Source of the DNA: Alisma plantago-aquatica
Taxonomy: Eukaryota; Streptophyta; Magnoliopsida; Alismatales; Alismataceae
Length of the DNA stretch: 64,000 nucleotides
Direction of reading: 5' to 3'
NCBI GenBank assembly: GCA_963693085.1
Contig: OY856411.1
Coordinates: 119,846,267-119,910,266, forward strand
Positions within the stretch are counted from its first letter, which is position 1. Each line of letters begins with the position of its first letter. The notes beneath the pieces are model-generated. The model had not been told where the DNA came from and did not search any database. It worked only from the letters and a program-made list of their open reading frames with translations. Positions 9,934 through 22,559 of the stretch are shown piece after piece. A program made the translations under genes and the position numbers.

Positions 9934-11812
9934 GACCCTAAATTAGGGTTTCTAAATACTTAATCATCCTCATATGGGGTAAAAACCATAAATCATGCAA
10001 TTTTACATCTAGATCAGGTTCGAATCTAACATTATCATTCAACAGGTTATTAAAACTTCAATTAACCCATTAAGCATACTAAATTCAACCTTTAATCACA
10101 ACTAGGGTTCTTAACTTAACTTTAATGCACTTTTCATCAACTTATTGTACTTTTGTAATTGGGAACGGAAAAAATCTTTAATATCATTTTTATTGGATTC
10201 CTCTCATTCTCCTGATCAAAATACATAAATTATTTGTATTTATCTGAGCTACGGTTTATGAGATATGATTTTTGCAAATTAGACTTACTTGAGCCAATCA
10301 GGGAGTGCCACATCACCCCGCTCCATGCAACGTTGCCAATTATGGAATATTTCAAAATGAGGCGCTTGCCCTCACTTAACCAGCTGATCCAGCATAGTGT
10401 GGAGGGGTAGAACTGTCTAACGACCCTTAGGTTGTCTCCTACCTTCGTCTAGCCGCAATGGCCGCCGAGGACGGCTCTTTGTAGGGTTGCTCTGCCCTCT
10501 CCAAGGTCTGAAACTCCACGCCAACCTTCGCCCCACCTCCGCCATGGCTGGGCACACCCATAGCACCCTAAATACTCGGCCAAGATGGCCAGGGTTGGCA
10601 GGGTTTACCCACCATTGCAGCCGCCTTGTGCAGCCGTGCTGCTGCTGTGGCGTGCTATTTAGGGCTTGGCAATGCTGGCTAGAGCTTGCTCTGACATCAG
10701 GGCAGGTCCAGCTTCCTTCGCCACCCCACTTGGTCTCCATGTTGTGCCAAGATCGCATCGCTTTCCTCTGCTAGGGTTTATGGACGAGAATCATGGAATA
10801 AGAAGAGAAGATAGTGTGTGGGATCTTCTGAACTCGGCCCAAGGCCTTACCCCTTATATAGGGGAGTCTAGGAACGCCGTGGGATGCTTTCCCTCAAAGC
10901 AAACAAACTCTCTATTCCAAAAGGAATTCAATTCCTTCATTAGGAAGCAAGTTCCTCTCTCTTTCCTTATTCTTTTGATAAACCATATCTTTTGGTAATT
11001 AGGGATTCGAAAATACTATTACTTAATCTCTTCTATACTTGCCTTCTAACCCATAGGCATGAAATTCTATTTCCTTTAATAGAAATTACTTTCTTTTTAA
11101 CAATACCTCATAATTCATTAATAGTGTATCACATTATCCTTTTATTTTGCAAATTTGGTATTTTCTCTTTCTTTCCTCTTTATTGGGACTCCTTGGATCC
11201 CAAGAAACTTTATTATTTCGAAATTCCTTTTTAAGGAATACTCATTATCCTTCTAAATGCACCAATATGCATTATTTCACATTATCATGTTGATTTCTTA
11301 TTAAAATATTTCCTTTTGAGGATTTCTCTTTATTTCTCTTTTATTTTCCTCATTAATATTCCTTTTATCATTAGGAATCCTTGGGATACGAAATTCCACC
11401 AAGGATAACCCAATTATACTTCTTTTCCCTTGTTTTCCACATTTTACCATTATTTTCAATTTCTTTCTTAATAAAGAAATACTTAATTGATCTTTTCTTT
11501 TCTTATTGCACTCTTTATGCAACTTTTGACTCCTTGGAACCCAAGGAACCCAAGAGGCATGAAATCCCTCTTTGGATTTTCCTTCTAGAGGTTTCCACCT
11601 TTTTCTTTTCTCAAATATTCAATTATTCATTCACTAATTGATTTTTCTTGTTATTTGGGCCCAATAGCCAATAAAGCCCACAACACAAACATCAAGGCTA
11701 TTGTAAACAAAATCCATGTATTCGAAACAAATTATATCATTATTTGTTCAAATATCTTTAATATGAGAAATTACATTTCTCACCGAATGAACCCAAAATC
11801 AGGGTTGTAACA
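9934..11812 (-). repeat. 3' LTR of the minus-strand gypsy element, truncated
   Basis: It aligns throughout with 17646-19523. On the minus strand it begins TGTTACAACCCTGATTTTGG next to the PPT and stops abruptly at 9934, where the homologous right LTR goes on for a further 1.47 kb. The plus-strand ORFs in its GC-rich middle (10417-10998) recur in the other LTR copy and are not genes. Confidence 0.92.
10854..10860 (-). promoter_or_regulatory. LTR TATA box (minus strand)
   Basis: The minus strand reads CCCCTATATAAGG within the left LTR. The identical site occurs in the right LTR at 18566-18572. Its conservation between copies and its position between the GC-rich and AT-rich halves support a core promoter. 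Confidence 0.55.
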
Positions 11813-11828
11813 TCCTTCCCCTCTTATA
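11813..11828 (-). other. Polypurine tract of the minus-strand gypsy element
   Basis: On the minus strand TATAAGAGGGGAAGGA abuts the TGTTACA start of the 3' LTR. It is preceded by a GAATTTTGAGGGCAAAATTC phrase typical of the 3' end of plant chromoviruses. It fixes the orientation of the element. Confidence 0.85.
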
Positions 11829-11829
11829 G

Positions 11830-12160
11830 GAATTTTGCCCTCAAAATTCTATCAAGCAAACAAACAATTCAGGAGAAGACTTTTCCATGTCCATCATTGG
11901 CCCCTATGTGGCTTTACCATACTCATGGCGCTCCCAAAGAACCTTTATCATTACATATTCTTTTCTCTGAGTTCTTTCATCCTGGCATCTATAAACTGCA
12001 TAGGTGACTCAGGCCATTTCAGCCTCCCTTGGGGCTCACTAGATTCATTGCTCAACACATGGTTGGGGTACCTCACATAGTGCTCTAAATTGGACACCTG
12101 GAACTTATCACACATTTCTTTATCCTGAGGGGTAAGGTCAAACATATCCTTCTCCACCAA
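11830..12160 (-). pseudogene. pol: C-terminal integrase and chromodomain remnant
   Basis: On the minus strand the frame from 12160 reads FQVSNLEHYVRYPNHVL, the conserved post-integrase segment of chromovirus pol. After a frame change it goes on with IKVLWERHEYGKAT, a stop, then SSPELF, the chromodomain tail that normally ends pol shortly before the PPT. The frameshift and stop show it is dead. The match supports the Tekay/Del-like placement. Confidence 0.8.
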
Positions 12161-15100
12161 TCTATCTCAAATGGACCCATGTATCGGGGACTCAGCTCTC
12201 TTAGCTATAACTTGAGGGGTCAGATTTTCATATCACATATTCTCCCACAGTGAACTGCATGTCAGTCTACTTTGCATCTGTTCATGACTTTCGCAATCTC
12301 TAGGCTCCTTTCAGCCATTGTACGATCAAAGTAACTTCATCTACACACAGTGTGGTCTTTTTCTAACCATTACATGGTCCTTTCACCAATATCACCTTAC
12401 TGAAGTGGTGACCGACACAGCCTCCCTTATAGAGCCTCTTTAAATCCCAACATTGGCTATTGTGGTTATCATCACGTATTTCATAGGACAAGAACTGTCT
12501 CTATATATATCACCCTGAACGAGCACACATGCTCTCATCAGACCCTTTAGTCAGGATTATACTAACCATTAGATAAGGATGATAAACTATACTAACATCG
12601 AGTTCTTCATGTACCTACTTCCACCTTTTGGAAGGGAACCTTTAGGTCAAACTCAAGAACCTTTGAACTCGCATCATGGTGTAGCTGAACCATCTCTCTC
12701 ATGGGTAGTTCAACCAAATCTATCCCTTGCCAAAACTCTTTCTTTCTCATGTCATCTAGGTAAGGTGATCTACCATAACCCATATTGCATTTCAACCTTC
12801 CTTGGTCCAGGGAAGACTTACAACATCCATAGTAATGAACTCCCTTTCTCTTTTATCCTTTATATCAATGTAGTGGGTATCTGGTGTTCGTCCTTCTCCC
12901 TCGGCTTGCATGGCCACATACCACATGCAGCCTCATCTCCAGCATCCACAGTACTACTACCACTCATTATCTCAGTAGTACCATGGTGGATGGTGACCTT
13001 AAAAACACGATTTCCTGTATGTCATGATTCATCAAGATCGATTCTTTAGAAACCCTAAACCACTCTCATCAGGGTTTCATCACCTTCCTATCCAAAGCAG
13101 TGTATCTGAGGTTCTCTCACCATCCCTTCATTACATCAAGGACTAGACTGGCTAACCAAACAACCATTAACTTTTCCAACATATCTCGTTACATCTGAGT
13201 GTTATCTAAACACATCTCCTTTCCCAACTTAGGGTTAGCCAAACAACCTCTTCTAGCCAAACTAGGCAGATATATATCAACCAGAACATCCTTTACCACT
13301 TCACATCCTTAGGTATTAGGTAACATTGAAGACATATGCTTCCATGTATTTCACTTATTGTCTCACCTCAACTTTCTGTCTATCTTCATTAAGAACACTC
13401 TCTGATTCATCATCATGGTGATCAACTCAACCTTGTATGACTCATATTTCAAAACATCCTCATGAGGTGACTACCTCATTCCTTTTAGTGTTTGCAAACC
13501 ATCCATGGATCATTCACTTTACCAGGGTATGTTATCCTCTCTATCCTCATATCTTGTGGCAACATTCCAACCCACATCATCTTTATCCTTGGTGTATAGC
13601 ATGCGTACTGTCCTATCTCTCACTCTCATAACAAGAGGAAATAAGCATTTGGCTGCAGTCCAAATATAGAGTTCTTCCTGTTCCAAGAGTAGAGATGGTA
13701 CATCCCACCTTTCCCATACACCTTTAAATATAAGTTGAAACGTGTCGTTTATACCTCTATATTACAATCATCTTGACATCAGAGTTACTTCCATGGAGCT
13801 GATCTCGATCCTACTTGGTCCAAACACAATCCTTGGTCATCTCCTCTAGGTCTTTAGGGTGTCGACACTTTTGGGGTCATCCCTCTTCCCTTATGCATCC
13901 AGAGAGTGCCCTACTCATCTGCTCTTCAGGTCCCATGAGTTCATGAATGTGATCAATCTCCTAACCCATGACCCTCAGAAAATGATAGTTGTTACCTCCC
14001 GACCTTATGGTCATGTGCAACTAGGGAATTAGGCAACTCCTACTTCCATCGGTCTTATCCCTACATGGTCCTAGGATAGACTTAGGATTCTCTTATAGTA
14101 CATGTTTAACTTAGAACCTTACCCAAGCCTTCATCATCTCTCTCTCTGCATTCATGGGTTGACTTTCATCCTTTCATTGGGGTCATGGTGACCTACCTAC
14201 CTTGGTCAGGCCCCATACCGGTTACCTCCATGGTAACACATCGACATGCACTTAGAGATGGATATTTATGAGTCTACAGGTTCATTCTCATACCATGTAC
14301 TTCTTCACTTAGCTTCTCAAGATCCGATGAGACCTCTTTAGGTTTCCTCAAAACCCACAACACTGGTATACACCCTACCAAAGGGTCCCTCTCCCAGGAT
14401 GGGAGGAAACTACAACTCTTGACAACAAGGTCACAAACATCCTTAGGGTTTACATCCCTATGAGCATGCTTAACCCAGCAGCTACTAACGCATAAGCAGA
14501 CCACCTACTAAACCATGCTAGGTCATATTTGTTCTCATTCCTCAGCATTGGATCAAGATCATACCTTCCCTTGTCATCAACTTAGTTGTGAGTGGTTCAT
14601 CAAACATACATTTAATCTTAAGGGGTTTCCCTTTTCCTCTATACATGAGGGGTACCATGCTCGAAACTATTGCAACTTAATTCTCATCATGAGCATTAGG
14701 TATACCACTTCCCCTATTAGGCCTAGGAACCATAGGTTCACTTTCTTGATGTCCAACTGTCTACTCAACCTCTTAACCACAAACCAAACATGTACTGGGT
14801 ATGACATACACTTCCTGTCATCCTTCTCCTCGATCAACACTTTAAAGTTGAGTCCTCCTTAAGGACAATCGACAAGGTACAAGGCCTCATAACTTGTTAC
14901 TAAACCTCTCCAGGTCTAAGGAACTCTTCTTCTCATCTATACCATAGGTACAAAGGCACCAACAGACTCATCCTCTCTCTAGGGTTTGGTTCCTCTCATG
15001 GCAACCAAGACATCATCGACCTCTAGGGATCAAGCATGTGGCGACCACTATCATCCACTTAGGTCGCATCATCCTCAACTCCCTACTTTTCCTCATATCT

Positions 15101-16153
15101 CGGAGTCTAGGATTCCAACCTTCTTTCTTGGTTTCCTTCTCTCTCTCTAACCCTACAACCAACCTCACCATTGAGGTCCTCTCTTCATGAAGGATCAACC
15201 TCAAAAGCATACCCCTACCTGAAAGAAGCCTATGTTCAACTTATGTTCGTTCAAGGTTACCCATAGCCCTTTACGCTTATCTCATAAGTCATCCATCATA
15301 TTCTCCTAGCCAGGGTTTCAACCTATTGCTCGCACTGCTAATACATTTTGGGTGCCTATCATGCCCATATAAGCTCATAGGTTCTTCTCTAACCTCATCA
15401 ATGAAGGAGCTATCCTTCACTCAAACATGCACGACCCTTCCCAGGGTTGGGTCGCCATAGGTACTGGGTCATCCAACCCCTCATGGATCATACGTCATCC
15501 AAGGTATGTCCATCAAACACCTGGTCTAACTCATCATGCCATCTCTCTCTCTAACCTACACTTAGGGTTAGGGTTATCATCATCCTCAGAGGATGTGCCA
15601 GGTCTCTACTTGTAATGGAGATCCCTATCTCCAAGACTAACTTTCTTTCCTTATCCTCCTGACAAAAAGGTCTAGCCTCAAGTCTCTCCTGAGGGCATAA
15701 CAACTTATGTCATATGACCTAAGCATGTATCTATCCTTTAATTTTCGCTTAATCTATTAAGCTTATGTCCATGACATCTTATTTACATGCTTTTCATTAA
15801 TTTTTTGGAGGATTCCTTAGACCTTATTAGCCTTACCCATACCTCAAGAGGGTGAGGAGAAGAGAGAAAACCCTAATCCTTAAGGTCATTAATGGAATTT
15901 GTGATGAGAAGGGATGAATAAGATGAGAAAGTCCTAAAGGTATCTTATTTCGATTCATACCCTAAGACTTTGGCCAGGCAGTCACACAAATCTGGGAGTC
16001 CTCGTATTCTGACTAGCGGTGTGGAGGAAAATATTTCCAGCCCCTGGTCGTGATCCTTTTCTAGACACCTCCATCTTTCGGATAATCCTCTAATAACTCC
16101 CTTGGGTTCTATGGAATTTGAAAATTTTAATAATTATTAATGGCTAACTGAGG
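12161..16153 (-). other. Heavily degraded gag-pol interior of the gypsy element
   Basis: By position this should hold gag, protease, RT and integrase. On the minus strand only short fragments remain open (for example 12607-12795, 14274-14504 and 15013-15210), and I could not place any of them securely on a domain. The plus-strand ORFs are C/T-rich shadows. At 4.3 kb the interior is close to normal chromovirus length, so decay by point mutation and small indels seems more likely than one large deletion. Confidence 0.6.
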
Positions 16154-16172
16154 AACCTACGCTCTGATGCCA
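16154..16172 (-). other. Primer-binding site, initiator-Met tRNA type
   Basis: On the minus strand TGGCATCAGAGCGTAGGTT follows two bases after the end of the 5' LTR. It differs little from the plant initiator-Met PBS (TGGTATCAGAGC). It shows that 16175-19523 is the 5' LTR. Confidence 0.85.
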
Positions 16173-16174
16173 AA

Positions 16175-19100
16175 TGTTACGACCCTACCTCCCGATAACC
16201 CCTAGTTAAGGGAGACTGAGAGGTCGAAGCCGCACCCAAAATTTCCGGATCAAAGGTTCGGCAATTAACCAAGAACAATTATCGAATTTTAACCGACTAA
16301 ACGAGAAAACTGTAATAAAATAAACTTTTGCATACCTTTTTGAAAACTTGGATCTCTAAACTTCTATCCACTTATGGATTCTATTCTAACTAATCCTCCT
16401 TGTATTTTACTTCATGTATTTCACAATATGACGATTTACTGTTTGTCCTTTTGGCTTGTACCTAAAACTCCGACAAACAAAACGTCAGTCAGTCGAAGCT
16501 GGTATGTGGGGGATTCACTAATCATGCAATTATCTGTAACAATGTATTGCATTCAATTATCAATTAACAAACAATTTTACGTTTTAAGTATAACTATGCG
16601 ATCCATATACCCTATCCCCTGCGTTGTCCCTACAGTGGACCTGGATACTACCTCCCTTATGGTAAATTCCCATTATACCCCTCATAACTTCGCCTAATAG
16701 ATGTATCAATTTCTAGGGTTGAGTCACATGGCACTACCCGTAGGTAGCCCACTCCTTAACTCATAGTATGCTAAGAGTCTCATGGCACTACACATGTGTA
16801 GCCCAGTTTCTAACTCATGATACCCTAGACCTTGCTCTAGGTTATCCTTAGCCTTTGCATAGACACAGGGGTAGACTCGGATCTAGCCAGTTATACATGT
16901 ATACTCATAGCGATAGTCATAGTCACTCTATAGTTGCATGAATTAAAACATCCAACAGTTATTTCAAGCCATGAGGGAAACGTCCATAAAATCCTCAGAA
17001 AACTAGTCGGGATAATCATAAGTGTAACCACATACCTGATCTGATGATTTGAACAGAAATATCCATGCAAATAAGAATCCAAGCAAGCAAGCATTTTCAA
17101 CAAGATCCTGAAATAATCATGTAATTCCCTTTTTATTACTCATGTCATCAAGCTCTATTAAACCTAGCTCACCTCCTAGGGTTTCTAATTCACTTTTAGG
17201 GTTTCCATTGCAATTAGGGTTTCCCTTCATATTTTATAATTCAAACCCTAATTTTATACCATTACTCATAAACCCTTATTATCTCCTCTTTTCTTCAATA
17301 TTAAAGTCATCTTATCCACATATAACCCTATTCTCAGATTAAGAACACCATTAACCATCAATTACTCTCATTAAGCTTCTTTTACATTAAAACTACTATT
17401 TTTCTCCTTTTAATCCATGATAAGATCATTATACGCCTCTATCATTAATTCAAAGTTCATTATAGTCTAATTAACATATGAACTCGTTTTGCCATCAATT
17501 CTACCTTTTATTCATGAGAAAACCCTAATTACTACATATAAGGTATTTATCCAGAATTAAGGACTTTTATGTACAAATAACTTAGAACCATCATTTGACA
17601 ACATATTTTCACATTTTTCAAATTAAATATGATCTTATCCTCTTTGACCCTAAATTAGGGTTTCTAAATACATAATCGTCCTCATATGGGGTAAAAACCC
17701 TAAATCATACAATTTTACATCTAGATCAGGTTTGAATCTAACATAATCATTCAACAGGTTATTAACACTTCAATTAACCCATTAAGCATACTAAATTCAA
17801 CCTTTAATCACAACTAGGGTTCTTAACTTAACTTTAGTGCACTTTTCATCAACTTATTGTACTTTTATAATTGGGAACGTAAAAACTCTTTAATATCATT
17901 TTTATTGGATTCCTCTTGTTCTCTTGATCAAAATACATATATTATTTGTATTTATCTGAGCTATGGTTTATCAGATATGATTTTTGCAAATTAGACTTAC
18001 TTGAGCCAATCCGGGAGTGCCACATCACCCCTCTCCATGCAACGTTGCCGATTAGGGAATATTTCGAAATGACGCGCTTGCCCTCACTTAACCAGCTGAT
18101 CCAGCACAATGTAGAGGGGTAGAACTGTCTAACGACCCTTAGGTCGTCTCCTACCTTTGTCCAGCCGCAATGGCCGCCGAGGACGGATCTTTGCATGGCT
18201 GCTCCGCCCTCTCCAAGGTTTGAAACTCCACGCCAACCTTTGCCCCACCTCCGCCATAGCTGGGCGCACCCACATCACACTAAATAATCGACCAAGATGG
18301 CCAGGGTTGGCAGGGTTTACCCGCCATTTTAGCCGCCTTGTGCAGCCGTGCTACTACTGTGGCACGCTGTTTAGGGCTTGGCGATGCTGGCTAGAGCTTG
18401 CTCTGACATCGGGGCAGGTCCAGCTTTCTTCACAACCCCATTTGGTCTCCTTGTTGTGCCAGGATCGCATCGCTTTCCTCCTCTAGGGTTTATGGATGAG
18501 AATCATGGAAGAAGAAGAGAAGATAGTGTGTGGGATCTTCTGAATTCGGCCCAAGGCCTTACCCCTTATATAGGGGAGTGTAGGAATGCCCTGGGATGCT
18601 TGCCCTCGAAGCAAACAAACTCTCTCTTCCAAAAGGAATTCAATTCCTTCATTAGGAAGCAAGTTCCTCTCTCTTTCCTTATTCTTTTGATAAACCATAT
18701 TTTTGTTAATTAGGGATTCGAAAATCCTATTACTTAATCTCTTATATACTTGCCTTCTAACCCATAGGCATGAAATTCTATTTCCTTTAATAGAAATTAC
18801 TTTCTTTTTAACAATACCTCATAATTCATTAATAGTGTATCACATTATCCTTTCATTTTGCAAAGTTGGTATTTTCTCTTTCTTTCCTCTTTATTGGGAA
18901 TCCTTGGATCCCAATAAACTTTATTATTTCGAAATTCCTTTTTAAGGAATACTCATTATCCTTCTAAATGCACCAATATGCATTATTTCACATTATCATG
19001 TTGATTTCTTATTAAAATATTTCCTTTTGAGGATTTCTCTTTATTTCTCTTTTATTTTCCTCATTAATATTCCTTTTATCATTAGGAATCCTTGGGATAC

Positions 19101-19523
19101 GAAATTCCACAAAGGATAACCCAATTATACTTCTTTTCCCTTATTTTCCACATTTTACCATTATTTTCAATTTCTTTTTTAATAAAGAAATACTTAATTG
19201 ATCTTTTCTTTTCTTATTGCACTCTTTATGCAACTTTGGACTCCTTGGAAGCCAAGGAACCCAAGAGGCACGAAATCCCTCTTTGTATTTGCCTTCTAGA
19301 GGTTTCCACCTTTTTCTTTTCTCAAATATTCAATTATTCATTCACTAATTGAATTTTCTTGTTATTTGGGCCCAATAGCCAATAAATCCCACAACACAAA
19401 CACCAAGGATATTGTAAACAAAATCCATGTATTCAAAACAAATTATATCATTATTTGTTCAAATATCTTTAATATGAGAAATTACACTTCTCACCGAATG
19501 AACCCAAAATCAGGGTTGTAACA
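16175..19523 (-). repeat. 5' LTR of the minus-strand gypsy element, complete (3.35 kb)
   Basis: The edges are TGTTACGACC (left) and GGTTGTAACA (right), an inverted TGTTAC/GTAACA pair. The TATA box is at 18566-18572. The same LTR family occurs as a solo LTR at 27027-30225. The five bases after the right edge are GTAGT, the likely target duplication, whose partner is lost. The plus-strand ORFs at 18157-18713 lie in the GC-rich part and are not genes. Confidence 0.92.
18566..18572 (-). promoter_or_regulatory. LTR TATA box (minus strand), right copy
   Basis: The same CCTATATAAGG site as at 10854-10860, within the full-length 5' LTR, so it is the copy that would drive the element's transcript. 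Confidence 0.55.
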
Positions 19524-21480
19524 GTAGTCATACCACATCTACATCTTATCTAATTAGTCAATAGCCGATCATGGCCCAATAACAAGCCAAACACTTAGAT
19601 GTGTTGCGGCACTTTAGCTTTAGCAATGGACTTCCACTCCCCTTCAGTAGCATGGGCTCTCATTTGTATAATCTTCGAATAAGCGCTCTCTGTAGAGAAG
19701 CATCCATACTTGCCATCGGGCCAAAACCACCCATCTGGTCCCCCTTTAGGGTGTGGGCTGCCCGTCAGGAGTATGTCCTCTACCGATTCCGGATCAAACC
19801 ATTCTATAATAAAGCTCTTGTCCCAGCTTCCCTCTCTAATGACCATGCTGCTCAGACTGAGGTCTTTCAAGCTTTGTGGTACAATCATCCCTGTTTTAAG
19901 GGTCGGTGCCTGACCACTTCTGGTCCAGCCGTCCGACCAAACGTTGATATTCCGGCCATCACCAATAGTTCATCCAACATCTATTTTGAAATCGAGAATA
20001 AGAGGTCTAATAGCTCTCCAGATAGGGGAGCCATTCATTGTGAGCTCGTCACCCCTTCTATACTTGTGGACCATCATGTTAACCCAAGACGCGGGCCTAA
20101 AGCTGATGAACTCCTAGGAAAGATTCATCAATAACGCTTTGTTCTGCTCCCTCGCACAACGAATGCCCATGCCTCCCTGATCAACATGTGCAATGACTTT
20201 GTTTCAGCCTATCAGAGCGATTCCTCACTTCTCTGGCTTGTCGGACCACACAAATCTCCTAATTAATTAGTCAATGCGATCACAGAGCATGAGTGGGATG
20301 GCCGACGTTTGCATTAGATATGTAGATGAGTGAGTTAGGACTGATTTCGCCAAAGTGATTCTTCCTGCCATTGTCAAGCATTTGTTCGCCCAACCAGCTA
20401 TCTTACTGTCAATGGTGTTCATAATGGATAGATACATTTCCTTCTTCTTCCTGTGATGGATGATTGGAACGCCCAGATCCCTTCCTATCACGCTGGTTTT
20501 AGAGATACCGAGTCTGCTACAGATACGGCGTCGTGTAGCTCAAGGTGTGCCCTTGCTGAAAAAGACACTAGATTCCTTTTTAGCTAGTTTCTTCCCCGAC
20601 GTTCTTGCGAAGCTCCTAAGACACATGTTTATGATACGAGCTTGTTCTATTGATGCCTCACAAAAAAGCATTATGTCATCTGCAAAGCAGACATGTGAAG
20701 TGTGGGTCCTGTCGGCGTTGAAGGTGGCTGGCTTCCACTTACCTCGGGCTACTGAATCCTCGATGGCTTGGCTCAGACAATCTAAACACAACACAAATAT
20801 GTAGGGAGACAGAGGGTCCCCTTGCCGGACTCCTATGGACGGGTGAAAGGCCTCGGTCTCTCTTCCTTGCCATAGGATGGTTCTTGAGCCAACTGAAATC
20901 ACATCCATGATAATGGCCAGAAAGTTGCTAGGTATGGATGTTTGCCTGAGAGTATCCTGGATGAATTCCCAGCTCATCCTATCATAGGCTTTAGCCATGT
21001 CCAGTTGAATCACCATCGAGTGGTGCTTAGTTCTATTCTTTTCCATAGAGTGTATGATTTCCTGCACTAAGACAGTATTATCACTGATCCTCCTTCCTAG
21101 GATGAAGCTTGATTGGGCTGGATGGATCCAGGTGTTGAGATGAGGTTGGATACGAGCCACGATGGTCTTCGTCACCACTTTCATGCAAACATTGTTCAAC
21201 GAGATGGGTCTTAGTTGAGCACACGTCTCCGGTTTACTTTTCTTGGGTATTAGGACCATGAGTACATTAGCAGCACTTCTGTCCCACTGGTTTCCTATGA
21301 AGATATTATGAACAAAGGAGGTTAGGGAAATCTTAATGATGTTCCAATTACGTTTGCAGGAAATTAGAGTCCACTCCATCCGGCCCTAGGGCCTTAAACT
21401 TTGCCATGGAGAAAAGTGCTTAATGCACTTCGTCTTCCTTAGGAATCCTCCCCAGCTCAGTGTGCTGGTGTGACGATAAC
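19524..21480 (-). pseudogene. L1-type LINE ORF2 remnant (reverse transcriptase and zf-RVT domain)
   Basis: On the minus strand, from the right, are a KALGPDG block near 21385, the RT core in the ORF 21379-20540 (LDMAKAYD with D127, RQGDPLSPY, and the catalytic FADD at residues 232-235), then in other frames the AGRITLAKSVL block (20491-20267) and a zf-RVT domain (AKAKVPQHI to LLTN, 19888-19524). Several frameshifts and stops make it inactive. The endonuclease domain is missing on the right. The 3' end is cut by the gypsy LTR edge at 19523 in the middle of zf-RVT. It is a host sequence for the gypsy insertion. Confidence 0.93.
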
Positions 21481-22559
21481 ATTGGAAAGGCACCAATGTA
21501 TTTAGCACATTGCCGAAAAGGGGAGGATGGTATTTGGTGGGACACTAAACATGAAATATGAGCGCTAATCGAGGGGTACTACAAAAGGCTCTATACTGGC
21601 GACAATCTAGGAGGCAAACTTCAACAATAAAACATACAAATTTCATAACACAAATGCCATTCAAAATGATATTAAATTGAGATTGTTACTAATCATTAGC
21701 TTAATAGATATTGTATACTATATTTATGCAACCCTTACTTATAAGGATTTCACACTTAACTAATTTAGCGGGAATAGATCAACTATTGAATGCATAAAAG
21801 ATCGTAGATTTGCATTTTTTGTAACTTGAATACACCATAGTTTTAACACTAAAAGACTCAAATTTAAGCTTTTCATAAAACTCCCAAATAAAATCCTAAA
21901 TCTCTTATAATATGAAAACATAAATATCCATACCATTTCATCATATAAAAATTAACATATTTTGAGAACATATTGATGACTTATATTTAAAGTTTAAAAA
22001 ACAATCAGGTTCAATCCATCAACTTTTTTGGAGGGAATGAGCATTTTAAAGAAAATTTATCTTATTGAGTTCCATGGTATGAAAGATTACCCATTCAACC
22101 AAAACCACAAAATCCATGAATTCAAAATTTTGAAGAATATATGTGTTGTCAAATTGGTCAAATTCTAAAGAAGGGGACCTTCTTCTCAAGAATAGGGCTC
22201 CGTGTATCCCAATGATCCAATATAAGATGAAAATGGGGGGAAGAAATTGAAAGGAAAGATAGATGTTGATTCTCAACCCAACTCTGAAGATAAAAAGAGA
22301 AGAAATTTGAGGAAAAAATTGTTAACCTGATCACATCTTCAAAAGTAGAATAGGGGTTGTTTTTTCACTTTTTCTCAATCACTCAAAACCACTATAAAAT
22401 TACTATTGTGCAAAAAAGCTAGGGTTTAATCTTCAATAGTAGGTTATAATAAACTCAGAGCTCATGTTTGAGTGACTAGAAACATAGATTTATATGTCAA
22501 ACACCAAGTTATCCCCTATTTATCACTGAAGTAGATGTTGGCCAACTTCATTCTTAGTA
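21481..22559. other. AT-rich sequence, nothing recognised
   Basis: No domain-bearing ORF, terminal repeat or tandem array was seen. The only longer ORF (22046-22276, minus) has no recognisable motif and biased composition. It may be LINE 5' sequence or an old unrelated repeat. Confidence 0.5.

Larger units (their letters stand above)
9934..19523 (-). mobile_element. Minus-strand Ty3/gypsy chromovirus-type element (Tekay/Del-like)
   Basis: Bases 9934-11812 and 17646-19523 are near-identical direct repeats of 1.88 kb; the right LTR extends further, to 16175. Read on the minus strand the order is 5' LTR 19523-16175, PBS for initiator-Met tRNA, a degraded internal region, an integrase C-terminus with chromodomain, a PPT at 11828-11813, then a 3' LTR truncated at 9934. 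The right edge falls inside an L1 LINE whose zinc-finger-like domain is readable up to base 19524, so this element inserted into the LINE. Its left target flank has been lost at the junction with LTR 2. Confidence 0.9.

Noticed and set aside
10417..10998. ORFs of 95-113 codons
   Set aside because: They lie in the GC-rich part of an LTR and recur, with changes, at the same place in the second LTR (18157-18713); no domain and no codon-level conservation apparent.
19601..20134. 177-codon plus-strand ORF
   Set aside because: It is antisense to the zf-RVT part of the L1 LINE and shows no domain of its own.
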